DNA of 62,159 nt from Aquibacillus rhizosphaerae (GTDB lineage Bacteria; Bacillota; Bacilli; Bacillales; Amphibacillaceae): assembly GCF_030282825.1 (NCBI RefSeq), contig NZ_JASTZU010000040.1:1-62159 (forward strand), written 5' to 3'. Made by a program: the position numbers and the translations under genes. Positions 19,250 to 30,614 of this stretch are shown piece after piece (the first letter of the stretch is position 1; the number at the start of each line of letters is the position of its first letter). The notes below the pieces were generated by a model. The model ran no database searches. It saw nothing but the letters and a program-made list of their open reading frames with translations, and had not been told where the DNA came from.

Positions 19250-19439
19250 TTAATCAACCATTGGACAAGATATAAGATGATTTGTTGAACGTTTTATAAA
19301 TGTTGCTTGCATTTTTTTCAAATAAATGCTAAAATTCTTATGTTCTTTATGCCTCGAGTATAAGGTTTAATTTGCATATGAAATGAGTGGGAGGGCAGAA
19401 GCCCTATTACCACATCACGGACTTAAGGAGGTGTGTCTC

Positions 19440-19865
19440 GTGGCTAAAAAAGTAATTAAGGTAGTTAAATTGCAGATCCCTGCAGGGAAAGCAAATCCAG
19501 CACCACCAGTTGGGCCGGCGCTAGGTCAAGCAGGTGTTAATATCATGGGATTTTGTAAGGAATTTAATGCACGTACCCAAGATCAAGCTGGTATGATTAT
19601 TCCGGTTGAAATTACGGTTTTTGAAGACCGTTCATTTACATTTATTACAAAAACTCCGCCCGCTGCAGTTCTTTTAAAGAAAGCAGCTGGTATCGAAAGT
19701 GGTTCAGGTGAACCAAACAGCAAAAAAGTTGCGACATTAAAACGTGACAAAGTTAAAGAAATTGCTGAAACAAAAATGCCTGACCTAAACGCTGCTGACG
19801 TTGAAGCGGCTATGCGTATGGTTGAAGGAACTGCGCGTAGTATGGGAATTGTTATCGAAGACTAA
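19440..19865 (+). CDS. rplK: 50S ribosomal protein L11
   Basis: A 141-residue L11. It has the N-terminal domain with the flexible proline-rich segment ([22 protein letters not shown]) and the C-terminal 23S-binding domain ([15 protein letters not shown]). It forms the GTPase-associated centre with L10-L12. GTG 19440 follows AAGGAGGTGTGTCTC. An in-frame ATG 57 bases upstream would add a non-conserved leader. All expected blocks are present. Confidence 0.97.
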   Translation: MAKKVIKVVKLQIPAGKANPAPPVGPALGQAGVNIMGFCKEFNARTQDQAGMIIPVEITVFEDRSFTFITKTPPAAVLLKKAAGIESGSGEPNSKKVATLKRDKVKEIAETKMPDLNAADVEAAMRMVEGTARSMGIVIED

Positions 19866-19895
19866 TCCCATGGTAGTGCTCTTTCCTAGGAGAAG

Positions 19896-19929
19896 GTTGC
19901 GATTTTGGAGTGTTTTGCCATGTCGCAAC
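19896..19929 (+). terminator. Hairpin between rplK and rplA
   Basis: AGGTTGCGA pairs with TCGCAACCT around a ~20-base loop. It lies in the 163-bp rplK-rplA gap with only a weak T-rich tail, so it may be a partial terminator or processing stem. Confidence 0.5.
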
Positions 19930-19983
19930 CTTTGTTATTGAAAGTTATAGCATAAATTGTGCTAGCAAGATGATCCGCTTATC

Positions 19984-20013
19984 AAGTGGGAGGTATAACC
20001 GTTAAAACCACAC
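19984..20013 (+). promoter_or_regulatory. Possible L1 autoregulatory site before rplA
   Basis: GTGG (near 19987) pairs with CCAC (near 20008) around an internal loop carrying GAGG and AACCGTT, just upstream of the rplA ribosome binding site. The arrangement resembles the L1 mRNA target that mimics the 23S rRNA L1 stalk. The match is by recollection of the motif, not by alignment. Confidence 0.4.
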
Positions 20014-20028
20014 AAGGAGGAATTTAAA

Positions 20029-20733
20029 ATGGCGAAAAAGACTAAAAAGCAACAAGAAGCTTTGAAGCTTATTGACCGTATGAAAACTTATGAAGTAAAA
20101 GAAGCGTTGGAATTAGTGAAAAAATCTGCTACAGCTAAATTTGATGAAACTGTTGAAGCTGCATTCCGTCTGGGTGTTGACCCTAAGAAAGCAGACCAAC
20201 AAATTCGTGGTGCGCTTGTATTGCCTCATGGTACTGGTAAAACACAAACAGTTTTGGTATTTGCTAAAGGGGATAAAGCGAAAGAAGCTGAAGCTGCTGG
20301 CGCTGACTTCGTTGGTGAACAAGACCTTATAAACAAAATCAACCAAGGTTGGTTTGAATTTGATGTAATCGTAGCTACTCCAGATATGATGGCTGAAGTT
20401 GGTAAACTTGGTCGTGTATTAGGGCCAAAAGGCTTAATGCCAAACCCTAAAACAGGTACAGTTACCTTTGAAGTAGAAAAAGCTGTTAAGGAAATTAAAG
20501 CTGGTAAAGTGGAATACCGTGTAGATAGACAGTCTAATATACACGTTCCTATCGGTAAAGCATCTTTTGATATTGAAAAGTTAGTTGAAAACTTTGAAGC
20601 GTTGGCTGACACTTTAAATAAAGTGAAACCACAAGCTGCAAAAGGCATTTACATGAAAAATGCTGCTGTTACTTCAACAATGGGTCCTGGTGTCAAAGTT
20701 GACGTAACAACTTTAGGGAAAGTAAAAGCTTAA
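20029..20733 (+). CDS. rplA: 50S ribosomal protein L1
   Basis: A 234-residue L1 that forms the mobile stalk next to the E site. Family blocks are seen in order: [19 protein letters not shown] near 64, [10 protein letters not shown] near 112, [19 protein letters not shown] near 127, and [16 protein letters not shown] near 163. TTAAAATGG with AAGGAGG upstream sets the start. L1 usually represses its own mRNA; a candidate site lies in the preceding gap. The rplJ promoter begins seven bases after its stop. Confidence 0.98.
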   Translation: MAKKTKKQQEALKLIDRMKTYEVKEALELVKKSATAKFDETVEAAFRLGVDPKKADQQIRGALVLPHGTGKTQTVLVFAKGDKAKEAEAAGADFVGEQDLINKINQGWFEFDVIVATPDMMAEVGKLGRVLGPKGLMPNPKTGTVTFEVEKAVKEIKAGKVEYRVDRQSNIHVPIGKASFDIEKLVENFEALADTLNKVKPQAAKGIYMKNAAVTSTMGPGVKVDVTTLGKVKA

Positions 20734-20740
20734 AAATCTG

Positions 20741-20769
20741 TTGACTTTATAGATTCAGTTAGCTATAAT
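20741..20769 (+). promoter_or_regulatory. rplJ-rplL promoter
   Basis: TTGACT (20741-20746) and TATAAT (20764-20769) with a 17-bp spacer, seven bases past the rplA stop. It sets the start of the L10 leader RNA. Confidence 0.85.
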
Positions 20770-20776
20770 AAACAAT

Positions 20777-20985
20777 GTTGTTAAAAAGTCGACACTCTGA
20801 ATGGAGAGTTAGCTTTTTATAAATAATATGAATTTAATAAGTTATACCGTAGACAGTAGGTGCATACGTGCTTAATCTCCTACCGAGGTGTGTGAATATA
20901 GTTAGATATATCTGAACGTAAGATTATCTTGAGTATTTCAACAAACCTCCATGTCTACATGGGGGTTTTTTATGACACTATTCTC
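20777..20985 (+). ncRNA. L10 leader RNA (autoregulatory leader of rplJ-rplL)
   Basis: The ~210-nt leader has the L10 leader core near 20845-20890: CCGTAGACAGTAGGTGCAT...GCTTAATCTCCTACCGAGGTG, in which GTAGG pairs with CCTAC. This element mimics the L10-binding site of 23S rRNA. It is followed by a terminator at 20944-20972. GAGGT in the core's 3' flank can pair with ACCTC of the terminator's 5' arm, which fits alternative structures. For B. subtilis, control by the L10-L12 complex through attenuation has been described. Confidence 0.85.
20944..20972 (+). terminator. Attenuator terminator in the rplJ leader
   Basis: ACCTCCATGT pairs with ACATGGGGGT (one G-T pair, two-base loop), followed by a T run, 50 bases before the rplJ start. 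Confidence 0.85.
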
Positions 20986-21021
20986 TATAGGTATGATGAA
21001 AAGTCAATAGGAGGTGGAACA

Positions 21022-21522
21022 ATGTCAAAAATTATCGAGAGCAAAAAACAAATTGTAACTGAAATAGCAGACAAGTTCCGCGAAAGTAAATCTACTATCG
21101 TTGTAGACTATCGTGGCCTTGATGTTGCAGAAGTAACTGAACTTCGTAATCAGTTACGTGAAGCAGGCGTAGAGTTCAAAGTATATAAAAATACAATGAC
21201 TCGCCGTGCAACTGAATCTGTAGAGCTTACAGATTTGCATGAAACGCTTGTAGGACCAACTGCAATTGCATTCAGTCCTGAAGATGTAGTTGCTCCTGCG
21301 AAAATTTTAAATAATTTCGCTAAAGATCATGAAGCGCTTGAAATTAAAGGTGGAGTAATCGAAGGTAAAGTTGCATCACTTGAACAAATTAAAGAACTTG
21401 CTTCTCTTCCAAATTACGAAGGTTTACTATCTATGCTACTCAGCGTTCTTCAAGCACCAGTTCGAAACTTTGCTTATGCGACAAAAGCTGTTGCGGAACA
21501 AAAAGAAGAACAAGGCGCTTAA
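21022..21522 (+). CDS. rplJ: 50S ribosomal protein L10
   Basis: A 166-residue L10. It has the N-terminal rRNA-binding domain ([26 protein letters not shown] near 24-50, [12 protein letters not shown] near 53) and the C-terminal helix that carries L7/L12 dimers. ATG 21022 follows TAGGAGGTGG by six bases. An upstream in-frame ATG inside the leader is rejected because it would translate through the terminator. It is followed by rplL, and the pair is controlled by the L10 leader. Confidence 0.97.
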   Translation: MSKIIESKKQIVTEIADKFRESKSTIVVDYRGLDVAEVTELRNQLREAGVEFKVYKNTMTRRATESVELTDLHETLVGPTAIAFSPEDVVAPAKILNNFAKDHEALEIKGGVIEGKVASLEQIKELASLPNYEGLLSMLLSVLQAPVRNFAYATKAVAEQKEEQGA

Positions 21523-21634
21523 AGCACTTATTTGTAGTAATAGAATGTGCTTAGGTTAATGGATAGAAAAAAAGGATTTATTCCTTTCAACGGATACAAA
21601 ATAAAATACAAACAATAATTAGGAGGAAATTAAA

Positions 21635-21997
21635 ATGTCTAAAGAGCAAATCATTGAACAAATTAAAGAAATGTCAGTTCTTGAACTAAACGATCTTGTA
21701 AAAGCAATTGAAGAAGAATTTGGTGTAACTGCAGCTGCACCAGTTGCAGCAGCTGGTACTGGTGGCGGAGAAGTTGCTGAAGAGCAAACTGAATTTGACG
21801 TAGTACTAGAAAGTGCTGGATCTGCAAAAATCAAAGTTGTTAAAGCAGTACGTGAAATCACTGGTCTTGGACTTAAAGATGCTAAGGATCTTGTAGATAA
21901 CGCTCCAGGAGCTATCAAAGAAGGCGTTACTAAAGAAGAAGCAGAAGAAATGAAAGCTAAACTTGAAGAAGTTGGCGCATCTGTTGAAGTGAAGTAA
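21635..21997 (+). CDS. rplL: 50S ribosomal protein L7/L12
   Basis: A 120-residue L12. It has the N-terminal dimerisation helix (~1-33), an alanine-rich hinge ([18 protein letters not shown]) and the C-terminal factor-binding domain ([24 protein letters not shown] near 67-90). It recruits EF-G, EF-Tu and IF2. TTAGGAGGAAATT is a very strong ribosome binding site, as expected for a protein made in four or more copies per ribosome. A 12-bp hairpin follows the stop. Confidence 0.98.
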   Translation: MSKEQIIEQIKEMSVLELNDLVKAIEEEFGVTAAAPVAAAGTGGGEVAEEQTEFDVVLESAGSAKIKVVKAVREITGLGLKDAKDLVDNAPGAIKEGVTKEEAEEMKAKLEEVGASVEVK

Positions 21998-22009
21998 TTT
22001 AATGAAAGA

Positions 22010-22046
22010 GCAAAGCTCGCCTGATGAAGGCGAGCTTTGCTTATAT
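22010..22046 (+). terminator. Hairpin after rplL
   Basis: A 12-bp perfect GC-rich stem (GCAAAGCTCGCC with GGCGAGCTTTGC, loop TGATGAA) followed by TTATATAGTT. The T run is broken, so termination may be incomplete. Confidence 0.75.
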
Positions 22047-22125
22047 AGTTAATTCTATGAATGATTAGTAACTAAATGATTATAATACTTGTAACTTATT
22101 AATTACTAATAAAGTAGGTGCAAAT

Positions 22126-22731
22126 GTGTCAGAGCAATACTTTTCAAAGCAACCTCAATCAAAAAGTAATCCAAAAACATGGACATTTCCTTTAAAAGGT
22201 CTCAATTTCACATTTACTACCGATCAAGGGGTTTTTTCAAAAAGTGAAGTAGATTTTGGATCTAGAACATTGATTGAAACATTTACAGAACCAACAGTTG
22301 AGGGGGACATCCTTGATCTGGGTTGTGGATATGGACCTATTGGATTATCGTTAGCAAAATCATTCCCCAATCGAAAGATAGTGTTAGCTGATGTAAATGA
22401 AAGAGCACTTTACCTAGCAGAAAAAAACGCTATACAAAACGATATACACAATGTGGAGTTAAGAGTGAGCGATCGACTGCAATCCTTCCACAACAGAACA
22501 TTCTCTGCAATATTAACTAATCCTCCTATACGAGCAGGGAAGAAAATAATCTATCAAATGTTTAATGAAAGTTTTGAGGTATTAGTACCTAAAGGTGAAT
22601 TATGGGTAGTTATTCAAAAGAAGCAGGGTGCGCCATCTGCTTTAAAGGAAATTGAAGAGTTGTTTGGGAATGTAGAAGTTCTGACTAAGAATAAAGGTTA
22701 TTACATTATTCGTGCTATTAAAGATAAATGA
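22126..22731 (+). CDS. Class I methyltransferase, RsmC-like (YbxB)
   Basis: A 201-residue SAM-dependent methyltransferase. The SAM loop DLGCGYGPIG is near residue 63 and the catalytic NPPI motif near 128 is typical of N-methyltransferases acting on bases. It resembles the C-terminal half of E. coli RsmC, which makes 2-methylguanosine in 16S rRNA, so a role in rRNA modification is likely but the target is inferred. GTG 22126 follows AGTAGGTG. It lies between rplL and rpoB, as in B. subtilis. Confidence 0.88.
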   Translation: MSEQYFSKQPQSKSNPKTWTFPLKGLNFTFTTDQGVFSKSEVDFGSRTLIETFTEPTVEGDILDLGCGYGPIGLSLAKSFPNRKIVLADVNERALYLAEKNAIQNDIHNVELRVSDRLQSFHNRTFSAILTNPPIRAGKKIIYQMFNESFEVLVPKGELWVVIQKKQGAPSALKEIEELFGNVEVLTKNKGYYIIRAIKDK

Positions 22732-22764
22732 TTTATTGCGTAGATATTCCATATTTTAAAAATA

Positions 22765-22793
22765 TTGACTCTCAATTTTGTTTGTGGTAGTAT
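22765..22793 (+). promoter_or_regulatory. Candidate rpoB promoter
   Basis: TTGACT (22765-22770) and TAGTAT (22788-22793), spacer 17 bp. It would produce an rpoB leader of about 450 nt. Confidence 0.6.
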
Positions 22794-23245
22794 TGAAAAA
22801 TGCCAATAGGCCAATTCGGTTGTCAAGAGGGAATTTTTATTTTCGAGTTAAAGTGTATATTTTTACTTTATTTAGGAAATAATAGTAAAATCGAACAAAT
22901 GGATTTCGGTGAATAAAATAAACGCTTAAATTGTTATCTGGATATATTATTCTATTTTATAGCAGAATTGATTCCGAGGTATTTTTCCCGTTTTTTGTTT
23001 AGCTTTTTAATAACATTCGCTTTTCTAGTGAATGCAATTATATAGGCTTGTGAACAATGAGTTTCGCAAGTTTGTTCGGTATGTGTACCGAACATGGCAC
23101 TTATTAAATTATACATTGTCCTTTTTTAAAGTCAATAATAGATGATGAAAAAAACATGTATATGTGTAAGTGTTAGAGAGTTTACTAAAAGGATTTTTTA
23201 GTAAGGTTTTTTGTTTCTTTATTCTTGATTTGAGGGGTGAATCAG
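22794..23245 (+). promoter_or_regulatory. Long untranslated rpoB leader with tandem hairpins
   Basis: About 450 bp of AT-rich sequence before rpoB with no supportable ORF. Two hairpins sit side by side: CTTGTGAA with TTCGCAAG (23047-23070, one G-T pair), and the perfect dyad TGTTCGGTA with TACCGAACA (23073-23094, loop TGTG). A T run starts about 20 bases after the second, too far for a standard terminator. Function is unknown. Confidence 0.55.
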
Positions 23246-26200
23246 TTGACAGGTCAACTAGTTCAGTATGGACGACACCGCCAACGCAGAAGTTATGCAC
23301 GCATTAGTGAAGTACTAGAATTACCGAATCTTATCGAGATTCAAACCGCTTCCTATGAATGGTTTTTAGAGGAAGGTTTGAGAGAAATGTTCCAGGATAT
23401 TTCTCCAATTGAAGACTTTGCGGGTAATTTGTCACTTGAGTTTGTAGATTACAATCTTGGTGAGCCAAAATATCCTGTAGATGAGTCGAAAGAAAGAGAT
23501 GTTACTTATAACGCTCCACTTCGTGTTAAAGTCCGTTTGTTAAATAATGAAACGGGAGAAGTGAAAGAGCAAGAAGTATTCATGGGTGATTTTCCACTGA
23601 TGACTGATACGGGTACTTTTGTTATTAATGGCGCAGAACGTGTTATTGTATCTCAGTTAGTTAGGTCGCCGAGTGTTTATTTTAGTAAGAAGTACGATAA
23701 AAATGGAAAAAGAGGCTACACCGCTACGGTTATTCCAAATCGTGGTGCATGGCTAGAATTTGAAACAGATGCCAAAGATGTAGTTCATGTCCGTATAGAT
23801 CGTACACGTAAACTACCAATCACTGTTCTCTTACGAGCGTTAGGTTTTAGTAATGATCAAGAAATTATTGATCTACTTGGTGAGAATGAATACTTAAAAA
23901 ATACGCTTGAGAAAGATAATACTGAAACAAGTGAGAAAGCTTTACTTGAAATTTATGAGCGTCTCCGCCCTGGTGAACCACCAACAGTAGAGAATGCTAA
24001 AAGTTTACTTGTATCTCGCTTTTTCGATCCAAAGCGTTACGACCTTGCACATGTAGGTCGGTATAAAATGAACAAAAAACTACACATAAAAAACCGTTTA
24101 TTTAATCAAGTTCTAGCTGAAACGCTTGCTGATCCTGAAACAGGTGAAGTGATTGCCCAAAAGGGTGATAAGCTAGATCGTCGTTTATTAGACAAAGTAG
24201 TTCCTTATTTAGAAGCCGAAGAAGATAAGTTTGGAGAGGCAATGATAGAGCCTCATGAAGGGGTTTTAAAAGAACCTATTAAAATCCAATCGATTAAAAT
24301 AATTGATCCGACAGACCCAGAAGGGGAAAGAACTTTAAATGTTATAGGTAATGCTAATGTTGATACTGGAGTTAAAAACATTGCCCCATCAGATATATTA
24401 GCAGCAATTAGTTATTTCTTTAATATCTTACATCAGGTCGGTGATACAGACGATATTGATCATCTAGGTAACCGTCGTCTTCGTTCTGTTGGTGAACTAT
24501 TACAGAACCAATTTAGAATAGGTTTATCTAGAATGGAGCGTGTTGTTCGTGAAAGAATGTCGATTCAGGACACATCTTCCATCACACCACAGCAGCTAAT
24601 TAATATTCGTCCAGTAATAGCATCAATTAAAGAGTTTTTTGGAAGTTCACAATTATCACAGTTTATGGATCAAACCAATCCACTAGCTGAGTTAACGCAT
24701 AAGCGTCGTTTATCTGCGCTTGGACCAGGTGGTTTAACGCGTGAACGAGCAGGTTTTGAAGTTCGTGACGTACACTATTCGCATTATGGTCGTATGTGTC
24801 CGATTGAAACACCAGAAGGACCAAACATTGGTTTGATAAACTCATTGTCATCCTATGCAAAGGTTAATAAGTTTGGGTTTATTGAAACACCTTACCGACG
24901 TGTTGACCCTGAAACTGGTAAAGTTACCGATCGCTATGATTATTTAACTGCTGATGAGGAAGATAATTACGTCGTAGCACAGGCTAATGCCCGTTTAGCA
25001 GAAGATGGTTCATTTGTTGATGATGAAGTTATTGCTCGTTTCCGCGGGGAAAACACTATTGTTAGCAGAGATCGTATTGATTACATGGATGTTTCGCCTA
25101 AACAGGTTGTCTCTGCTGCGACAGCTTGTATCCCATTCCTTGAGAACGATGACTCTAACCGTGCGCTTATGGGTGCGAACATGCAACGTCAAGCTGTACC
25201 GTTGTTGCAACCTAGATCACCAATTGTTGGTACCGGAATGGAGTACGTATCTGGTAAAGACTCTGGTGCGGCGGTTATTAATATGCATGACGGAATTATC
25301 GAACGAGTTGAATCGAAAGAAATCCATGTTCGTCGTGTTTCTGATGTTGATGGGAATGAAGTCAAAGGTGATTTAGATCGTTATCGCCTTCAGAAATTCA
25401 TTCGTTCCAACCAAGGAACATGTTATAACCAAAAACCAATTGTAAGTCTAGGCGACAGGGTTGTTAAAGGCGAGATCCTTGCAGATGGACCATCAATGGA
25501 AGATGGTGAGCTAGCTCTTGGGCAAAATGTTCTTGTTGGCTTTATGACATGGGAAGGTTACAACTATGAAGATGCGATTATTATGAGTGAAAGACTTGTA
25601 AAAGACGATGTGTACACATCTATTCACATTGAAGAGTATGAGTCAGAAGCTCGTGATACAAAGTTAGGACCAGAAGAAATCACAAGAGATATCCCGAATG
25701 TAGGGGAAGACGCATTGCGTAATCTTGATGAACGTGGGATTATTCGAGTCGGTGCAGAAGTTAGTGATGGTGATTTACTAGTAGGTAAAGTAACACCTAA
25801 GGGTGTAACGGAACTTTCTGCTGAAGAACGCTTGCTCCATGCCATTTTTGGAGAGAAAGCAAGAGAAGTAAGAGATACTTCCTTGCGTGTACCGCATGGT
25901 GCTGGCGGAATCGTACTTGATGTAAAAATCTTTAATCGTGAAGATGGCGATGAATTACCACCGGGTGTTAACCAGCTAGTTCGTGCTTATATTGTTCAGA
26001 AGCGTAAAATTTCTGAAGGTGATAAAATGGCCGGACGTCACGGTAACAAAGGTGTAATATCTAAGATTTTACCTGAAGAGGATATGCCGTTTTTACCAGA
26101 TGGAACACCAATTGACATTATGCTTAATCCGTTAGGTGTACCATCTCGTATGAATATCGGACAGGTGCTGGAGTTGCACTTAGGGATGGCAGCTAGACAA

Positions 26201-26788
26201 TTAGGAATTCACGTTGCTTCACCAGTATTTGATGGAGCGCGAGAAGAAGATGTTTGGGAAACAATACAAGAAGCTGGTATGGCTAGAGATGCTAAAACTG
26301 TACTTTATGACGGGAGATCCGGAGAACCGTTTGATAACCGGGTATCTGTCGGAGTAATGTATATGATTAAACTTGCGCACATGGTAGACGATAAGCTTCA
26401 CGCTCGTTCTACTGGACCGTACTCTTTAGTAACACAACAACCACTTGGTGGTAAGGCGCAGTTTGGTGGACAACGTTTTGGTGAGATGGAGGTATGGGCA
26501 CTAGAAGCTTATGGTGCAGCTTATACCCTGCAAGAAATCTTAACGGTGAAGTCAGATGATGTTGTAGGTCGTGTGAAAACATATGAAGCAATTGTTAAAG
26601 GTGATAATGTACCAGAGCCTGGTATTCCTGAGTCATTTAAAGTATTAATTAAGGAATTACAGAGTTTAGGTATGGACGTGAAAATGCTTTCGAGTGATGA
26701 ACAAGAAATTGAATTGCGTGACGTCGAAGAAGATGATACGCAATCTGCAGATAAATTCAACCTAGAAGTTGAAGAAAACAAAGTTTAA
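23246..26788 (+). CDS. rpoB: DNA-directed RNA polymerase subunit beta
   Basis: The 1180-residue beta subunit. The rifampicin region ([22 protein letters not shown]...) carries wild-type residues at the usual resistance sites. The C-terminal [12 protein letters not shown] and [18 protein letters not shown] blocks are intact. TTG 23246 is chosen because GAGGGGTG is six bases upstream and B. subtilis RpoB starts at the same TTG ([10 protein letters not shown]). A GTG nine bases earlier lies within that binding site. It is separated from rpoC by an unusually long, structured 211-bp spacer. Confidence 0.98.
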   Translation: MTGQLVQYGRHRQRRSYARISEVLELPNLIEIQTASYEWFLEEGLREMFQDISPIEDFAGNLSLEFVDYNLGEPKYPVDESKERDVTYNAPLRVKVRLLNNETGEVKEQEVFMGDFPLMTDTGTFVINGAERVIVSQLVRSPSVYFSKKYDKNGKRGYTATVIPNRGAWLEFETDAKDVVHVRIDRTRKLPITVLLRALGFSNDQEIIDLLGENEYLKNTLEKDNTETSEKALLEIYERLRPGEPPTVENAKSLLVSRFFDPKRYDLAHVGRYKMNKKLHIKNRLFNQVLAETLADPETGEVIAQKGDKLDRRLLDKVVPYLEAEEDKFGEAMIEPHEGVLKEPIKIQSIKIIDPTDPEGERTLNVIGNANVDTGVKNIAPSDILAAISYFFNILHQVGDTDDIDHLGNRRLRSVGELLQNQFRIGLSRMERVVRERMSIQDTSSITPQQLINIRPVIASIKEFFGSSQLSQFMDQTNPLAELTHKRRLSALGPGGLTRERAGFEVRDVHYSHYGRMCPIETPEGPNIGLINSLSSYAKVNKFGFIETPYRRVDPETGKVTDRYDYLTADEEDNYVVAQANARLAEDGSFVDDEVIARFRGENTIVSRDRIDYMDVSPKQVVSAATACIPFLENDDSNRALMGANMQRQAVPLLQPRSPIVGTGMEYVSGKDSGAAVINMHDGIIERVESKEIHVRRVSDVDGNEVKGDLDRYRLQKFIRSNQGTCYNQKPIVSLGDRVVKGEILADGPSMEDGELALGQNVLVGFMTWEGYNYEDAIIMSERLVKDDVYTSIHIEEYESEARDTKLGPEEITRDIPNVGEDALRNLDERGIIRVGAEVSDGDLLVGKVTPKGVTELSAEERLLHAIFGEKAREVRDTSLRVPHGAGGIVLDVKIFNREDGDELPPGVNQLVRAYIVQKRKISEGDKMAGRHGNKGVISKILPEEDMPFLPDGTPIDIMLNPLGVPSRMNIGQVLELHLGMAARQLGIHVASPVFDGAREEDVWETIQEAGMARDAKTVLYDGRSGEPFDNRVSVGVMYMIKLAHMVDDKLHARSTGPYSLVTQQPLGGKAQFGGQRFGEMEVWALEAYGAAYTLQEILTVKSDDVVGRVKTYEAIVKGDNVPEPGIPESFKVLIKELQSLGMDVKMLSSDEQEIELRDVEEDDTQSADKFNLEVEENKV

Positions 26789-26801
26789 ATAGTGTATTTA
26801 A

Positions 26802-26931
26802 AAAGGCCGATAATAAGGACCGGAAGTTCAAGGGCAGCTGTTGTTCGTATAATGGAGCGTATGATAATACGTAAATAAACGAAAGTAAGCTAACTAAAGA
26901 AATTCAACGCGTGCCCTTATTATCGGACTTT
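26802..26931 (+). repeat. Long inverted repeat in the rpoB-rpoC spacer
   Basis: CCGATAATAAGG at 26807-26818 is matched perfectly by CCTTATTATCGG at 26915-26926. With flanking bases the arms reach ~18 pairs (AAAAG, one mismatch, then the 12-mer). They enclose ~96 nt that contains a CGTAT-GATA-ATACG hairpin (26858-26871). AGGGCA (26831-26836) can pair with TGCCCT (26912-26917), competing with the outer stem. No T run of terminator quality follows. Confidence 0.8.
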
Positions 26932-26999
26932 TGAACAAATGCTAAAATAATTGTTCGTGCTTAGGGTAAAACCTGGAGACTAAAAGGGAGGTAGGCCCC

Positions 27000-29900
27000 T
27001 TGTTAGATGTAAATAATTTTGAATTTATGAAAATAGGTTTGGCGTCACCGGATAAGATACGTTCTTGGTCTTTCGGTGAAGTGAAAAAGCCAGAAACAAT
27101 TAACTATCGAACACTAAAGCCAGAAAAAGATGGACTGTTTTGTGAACGTATATTTGGCCCGCAAAAAGATTGGGAATGTCACTGTGGAAAATATAAGCGT
27201 GTTCGTTATAAGGGTGTAGTTTGTGATCGTTGTGGTGTAGAGGTAACGAAAGCTAAGGTTCGTCGTGAACGAATGGGACATATCGAATTAGCTGCACCAG
27301 TTTCTCATATTTGGTATTTTAAAGGTATCCCAAGTCGTATGGGCTTAGTGTTAGATATGTCACCAAGAGCCCTTGAGGAAGTTATTTATTTTGCTGCTTA
27401 TATTGTCACGGATTCAGGTGATACAGCATTAGAAAAGAAACAATTACTTTCTGAAAAAGAGTATCGTGCTTATAGAGATAAGTATGGAAAATCTTTTCAG
27501 GCTGCGATGGGTGCCGAAGCAATTAAAAAAATACTACATGATATTGACTTAGATAAAGAAGTAGATTTATTAAGAGAAGAATTAAAGACAGCACAAGGAC
27601 AGCGCAGAACACGTGCAATTAAACGTTTAGAAGTACTAGAAGCATTTCGTAACTCAGGAAATGCGCCTTCATGGATGATTTTGGATGTACTGCCGATTAT
27701 CCCGCCAGAACTAAGACCGATGGTGCAATTAGATGGTGGACGTTTTGCAACTTCAGATTTAAACGATTTATATCGTCGTGTTATTAACCGCAATAATCGT
27801 TTGAAGCGTTTATTAGATCTTGGTGCTCCAAGTATTATTGTTCAAAACGAAAAACGTATGCTTCAAGAAGCTGTAGATGCATTGATTGATAACGGCCGTC
27901 GTGGTCGTCCAGTAACTGGACCGGGTAATCGTCCACTTAAATCTTTATCGCATATGCTTAAAGGTAAACAGGGGCGTTTCCGTCAAAACTTACTAGGAAA
28001 GCGTGTTGACTATTCAGGTCGTTCCGTAATTGTTGTAGGACCGCATTTAAAGATGTATCAATGTGGACTACCAAAAGAAATGGCTGTGGAATTATTTAAA
28101 CCATTTATTATGAAAGAACTAGTAGAAAAAGGACTCGCACATAATATTAAGTCTGCCAAACGTAAGATTGAACGCTTACACCCAGAAGTGTGGGATGTTT
28201 TGGAAGAAGTGATAGAAGAGCACCCAGTTCTATTGAACCGCGCACCTACACTTCACAGGCTAGGTATTCAAGCGTTTGAGCCTACATTAGTAGAAGGGCG
28301 TGCAATTCGTTTGCATCCATTAGTTTGTACAGCGTATAACGCTGACTTTGATGGTGATCAAATGGCTGTTCACGTACCACTTTCTGCAGAAGCACAAGCA
28401 GAAGCACGTATATTAATGCTTGCTGCACAAAATATTTTAAACCCGAAAGATGGTAAACCTGTTGTTACTCCATCACAGGATATGGTTCTAGGTAACTACT
28501 ATGTGACGATGGAACGTGCAGAAGCTGTCGGTGAAGGTATGGTATTTAAAGATTTGAGTGAAGCATTAATTGCTTATCAGAGTGGCTATGTTCACTTGCA
28601 TACAAGAATTGCAGTGCAGGCTTCATCGCTAGGTAAACAAAACTTTACCGAAGAGCAGAGCCAACAATTACTGTTAACTACTGTAGGTAAATTGATATTT
28701 AATGATATGTTACCAACATCATTCCCTTATATGAATGAACCAACTCAATTCAATCTTGAAGTTCGTACTCCTGAAAAGTATTTTGTTGAAAAGGGAGCGA
28801 ATATTAAAGAGGTTGTTAAAGAACGAGAGGTCATTTTACCTTTCAAAAAAGGTATACTAGGGGATATTATCGCAGAAGTATTTAAACGATTTAAAATAAG
28901 TGAAACGTCCAAGATGTTAGACCGTATGAAAGATTTAGGGTTCAAATATTCTACTAAAGCCGGAATCACAGTAGGTGTTTCTGACATCGTTGTATTAGCT
29001 GAAAAGCAAGAAATCTTGGAAGAAGCACAAGAAAAAGTAGATAAAGTCCTTAAACAATTCCGTAGAGGTCTAATAACTGATGAAGAAAGATATGATCGAG
29101 TCATTTCTATATGGTCTCAGGCTAAAGATGTCATTCAAGAAAAATTAATGAAGACATTAAACCCTAGAAACCCTATCTTTATGATGAGTGATTCTGGAGC
29201 GCGTGGTAATGCTTCCAACTTTACGCAACTTGCTGGTATGCGTGGATTGATGGCTAACCCGGCTGGACGTATTATCGAATTACCGATTAAATCCAGTTTC
29301 CGTGAAGGTTTAACCGTATTAGAGTACTTTATTTCTACTCACGGTGCTCGTAAAGGTCTAGCTGATACCGCACTTAAGACAGCTGACTCAGGTTACTTAA
29401 CTCGTCGACTTGTTGATGTTGCTCAAGATGTTATTATTCGCGAAGAAGACTGCGGAACCGATAGAGGATTAACAGTTCAAGCTATTACTGAAGGTACAGA
29501 ACTAATCGAACCGTTAATTGATCGATTAATTGGTAGAACAGCATTCCAAGTTGTACGTCATCCAGAATCGGATGAGGTCCTTGTAAGCAAAGATGAAGTG
29601 ATTGCCGAAGATGTCGCTAAGCAAATTGTTGAAGCAGGTATTGAAAAAGTACTAATACGTACGGTCTTTACATGTAATACAAAACATGGTGCTTGTAAAA
29701 AGTGTTATGGTCGTAACTTAGCAACAGGTGAAGAAGTAGAAGTTGGCGAAGCAGTTGGTATTATTGCAGCACAATCAATTGGGGAGCCGGGTACACAGCT
29801 TACCATGCGTACTTTCCATACTGGTGGTGTGGCAGGTAGTGATATCACACAAGGTCTACCGCGTATTCAGGAGATCTTTGAGGCGCGTCATCCTAAAGGG

Positions 29901-30614
29901 CAAGCTGTTATTTCAGAACTACATGGTATAGTTCAAGATATAAATGAGGTTAAAGATAAGCAAGAAATCGTTGTTCAAGGTGAAGTAGAAACTAGGTCAT
30001 ACACTGCGCCTTACGGAGCGCGTGTTAAGGTGGTAATTGGAGATCAAGTAGTTGCAGGTCAAGCGTTGACTGAAGGGTCAATTGATCCTAAAGAACTACT
30101 TAAAATTCAAGGTATTGATGGTGTTCAATCATACTTGCTTAAAGAAGTACAAAAAGTTTACCGAATGCAAGGTGTTGAAATTGGTGATAAACACGTAGAG
30201 GTTATGGTAAGACAGATGCTCAGAAAAGTGCGTGTTGCAGATGCTGGAGATACGGAAGTATTGCCAGGTTCATTGCTTGAAATTCACCAATTTAAAGATG
30301 CAAACCAAAAAGTGTTGCATGATGGTAATCAACCTGCAGTTGGTAGACCGGTACTATTAGGTATTACAAAAGCATCACTTGAAACAGACTCATTCTTATC
30401 AGCAGCGTCATTCCAGGAAACGACGCGTGTCTTAACTGATGCCGCTATAAAAGGTAAACGTGATGAGTTATTAGGACTAAAAGAAAATGTTATTATCGGT
30501 AAGCTAGTACCAGCAGGTACAGGAATGCAAAAGTATCGGAAAATAACAGCAGAAACAGAAGAAGTTATTGAACCAGTAACAGAAGAACAAATTAGCGAAG
30601 AAGTCACACATTAA
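27000..30614 (+). CDS. rpoC: DNA-directed RNA polymerase subunit beta'
   Basis: The 1204-residue beta' subunit. The N-terminal zinc ribbon is near 60-78 ([14 protein letters not shown]) and the catalytic NADFDGDQM is at 447-455 with the three magnesium aspartates. The second zinc site lies in [15 protein letters not shown] near 895, and the bridge and trigger helices ([16 protein letters not shown]) follow it. The TTG start has GGGAGGTAGG about five bases upstream and gives [10 protein letters not shown], as in B. subtilis. Length is normal. Confidence 0.98.
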   Translation: MLDVNNFEFMKIGLASPDKIRSWSFGEVKKPETINYRTLKPEKDGLFCERIFGPQKDWECHCGKYKRVRYKGVVCDRCGVEVTKAKVRRERMGHIELAAPVSHIWYFKGIPSRMGLVLDMSPRALEEVIYFAAYIVTDSGDTALEKKQLLSEKEYRAYRDKYGKSFQAAMGAEAIKKILHDIDLDKEVDLLREELKTAQGQRRTRAIKRLEVLEAFRNSGNAPSWMILDVLPIIPPELRPMVQLDGGRFATSDLNDLYRRVINRNNRLKRLLDLGAPSIIVQNEKRMLQEAVDALIDNGRRGRPVTGPGNRPLKSLSHMLKGKQGRFRQNLLGKRVDYSGRSVIVVGPHLKMYQCGLPKEMAVELFKPFIMKELVEKGLAHNIKSAKRKIERLHPEVWDVLEEVIEEHPVLLNRAPTLHRLGIQAFEPTLVEGRAIRLHPLVCTAYNADFDGDQMAVHVPLSAEAQAEARILMLAAQNILNPKDGKPVVTPSQDMVLGNYYVTMERAEAVGEGMVFKDLSEALIAYQSGYVHLHTRIAVQASSLGKQNFTEEQSQQLLLTTVGKLIFNDMLPTSFPYMNEPTQFNLEVRTPEKYFVEKGANIKEVVKEREVILPFKKGILGDIIAEVFKRFKISETSKMLDRMKDLGFKYSTKAGITVGVSDIVVLAEKQEILEEAQEKVDKVLKQFRRGLITDEERYDRVISIWSQAKDVIQEKLMKTLNPRNPIFMMSDSGARGNASNFTQLAGMRGLMANPAGRIIELPIKSSFREGLTVLEYFISTHGARKGLADTALKTADSGYLTRRLVDVAQDVIIREEDCGTDRGLTVQAITEGTELIEPLIDRLIGRTAFQVVRHPESDEVLVSKDEVIAEDVAKQIVEAGIEKVLIRTVFTCNTKHGACKKCYGRNLATGEEVEVGEAVGIIAAQSIGEPGTQLTMRTFHTGGVAGSDITQGLPRIQEIFEARHPKGQAVISELHGIVQDINEVKDKQEIVVQGEVETRSYTAPYGARVKVVIGDQVVAGQALTEGSIDPKELLKIQGIDGVQSYLLKEVQKVYRMQGVEIGDKHVEVMVRQMLRKVRVADAGDTEVLPGSLLEIHQFKDANQKVLHDGNQPAVGRPVLLGITKASLETDSFLSAASFQETTRVLTDAAIKGKRDELLGLKENVIIGKLVPAGTGMQKYRKITAETEEVIEPVTEEQISEEVTH

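Noticed and set aside
24660-24740. Rifampicin-resistance changes in rpoB
   Set aside because: The resistance-determining region reads as the normal bacterial sequence.
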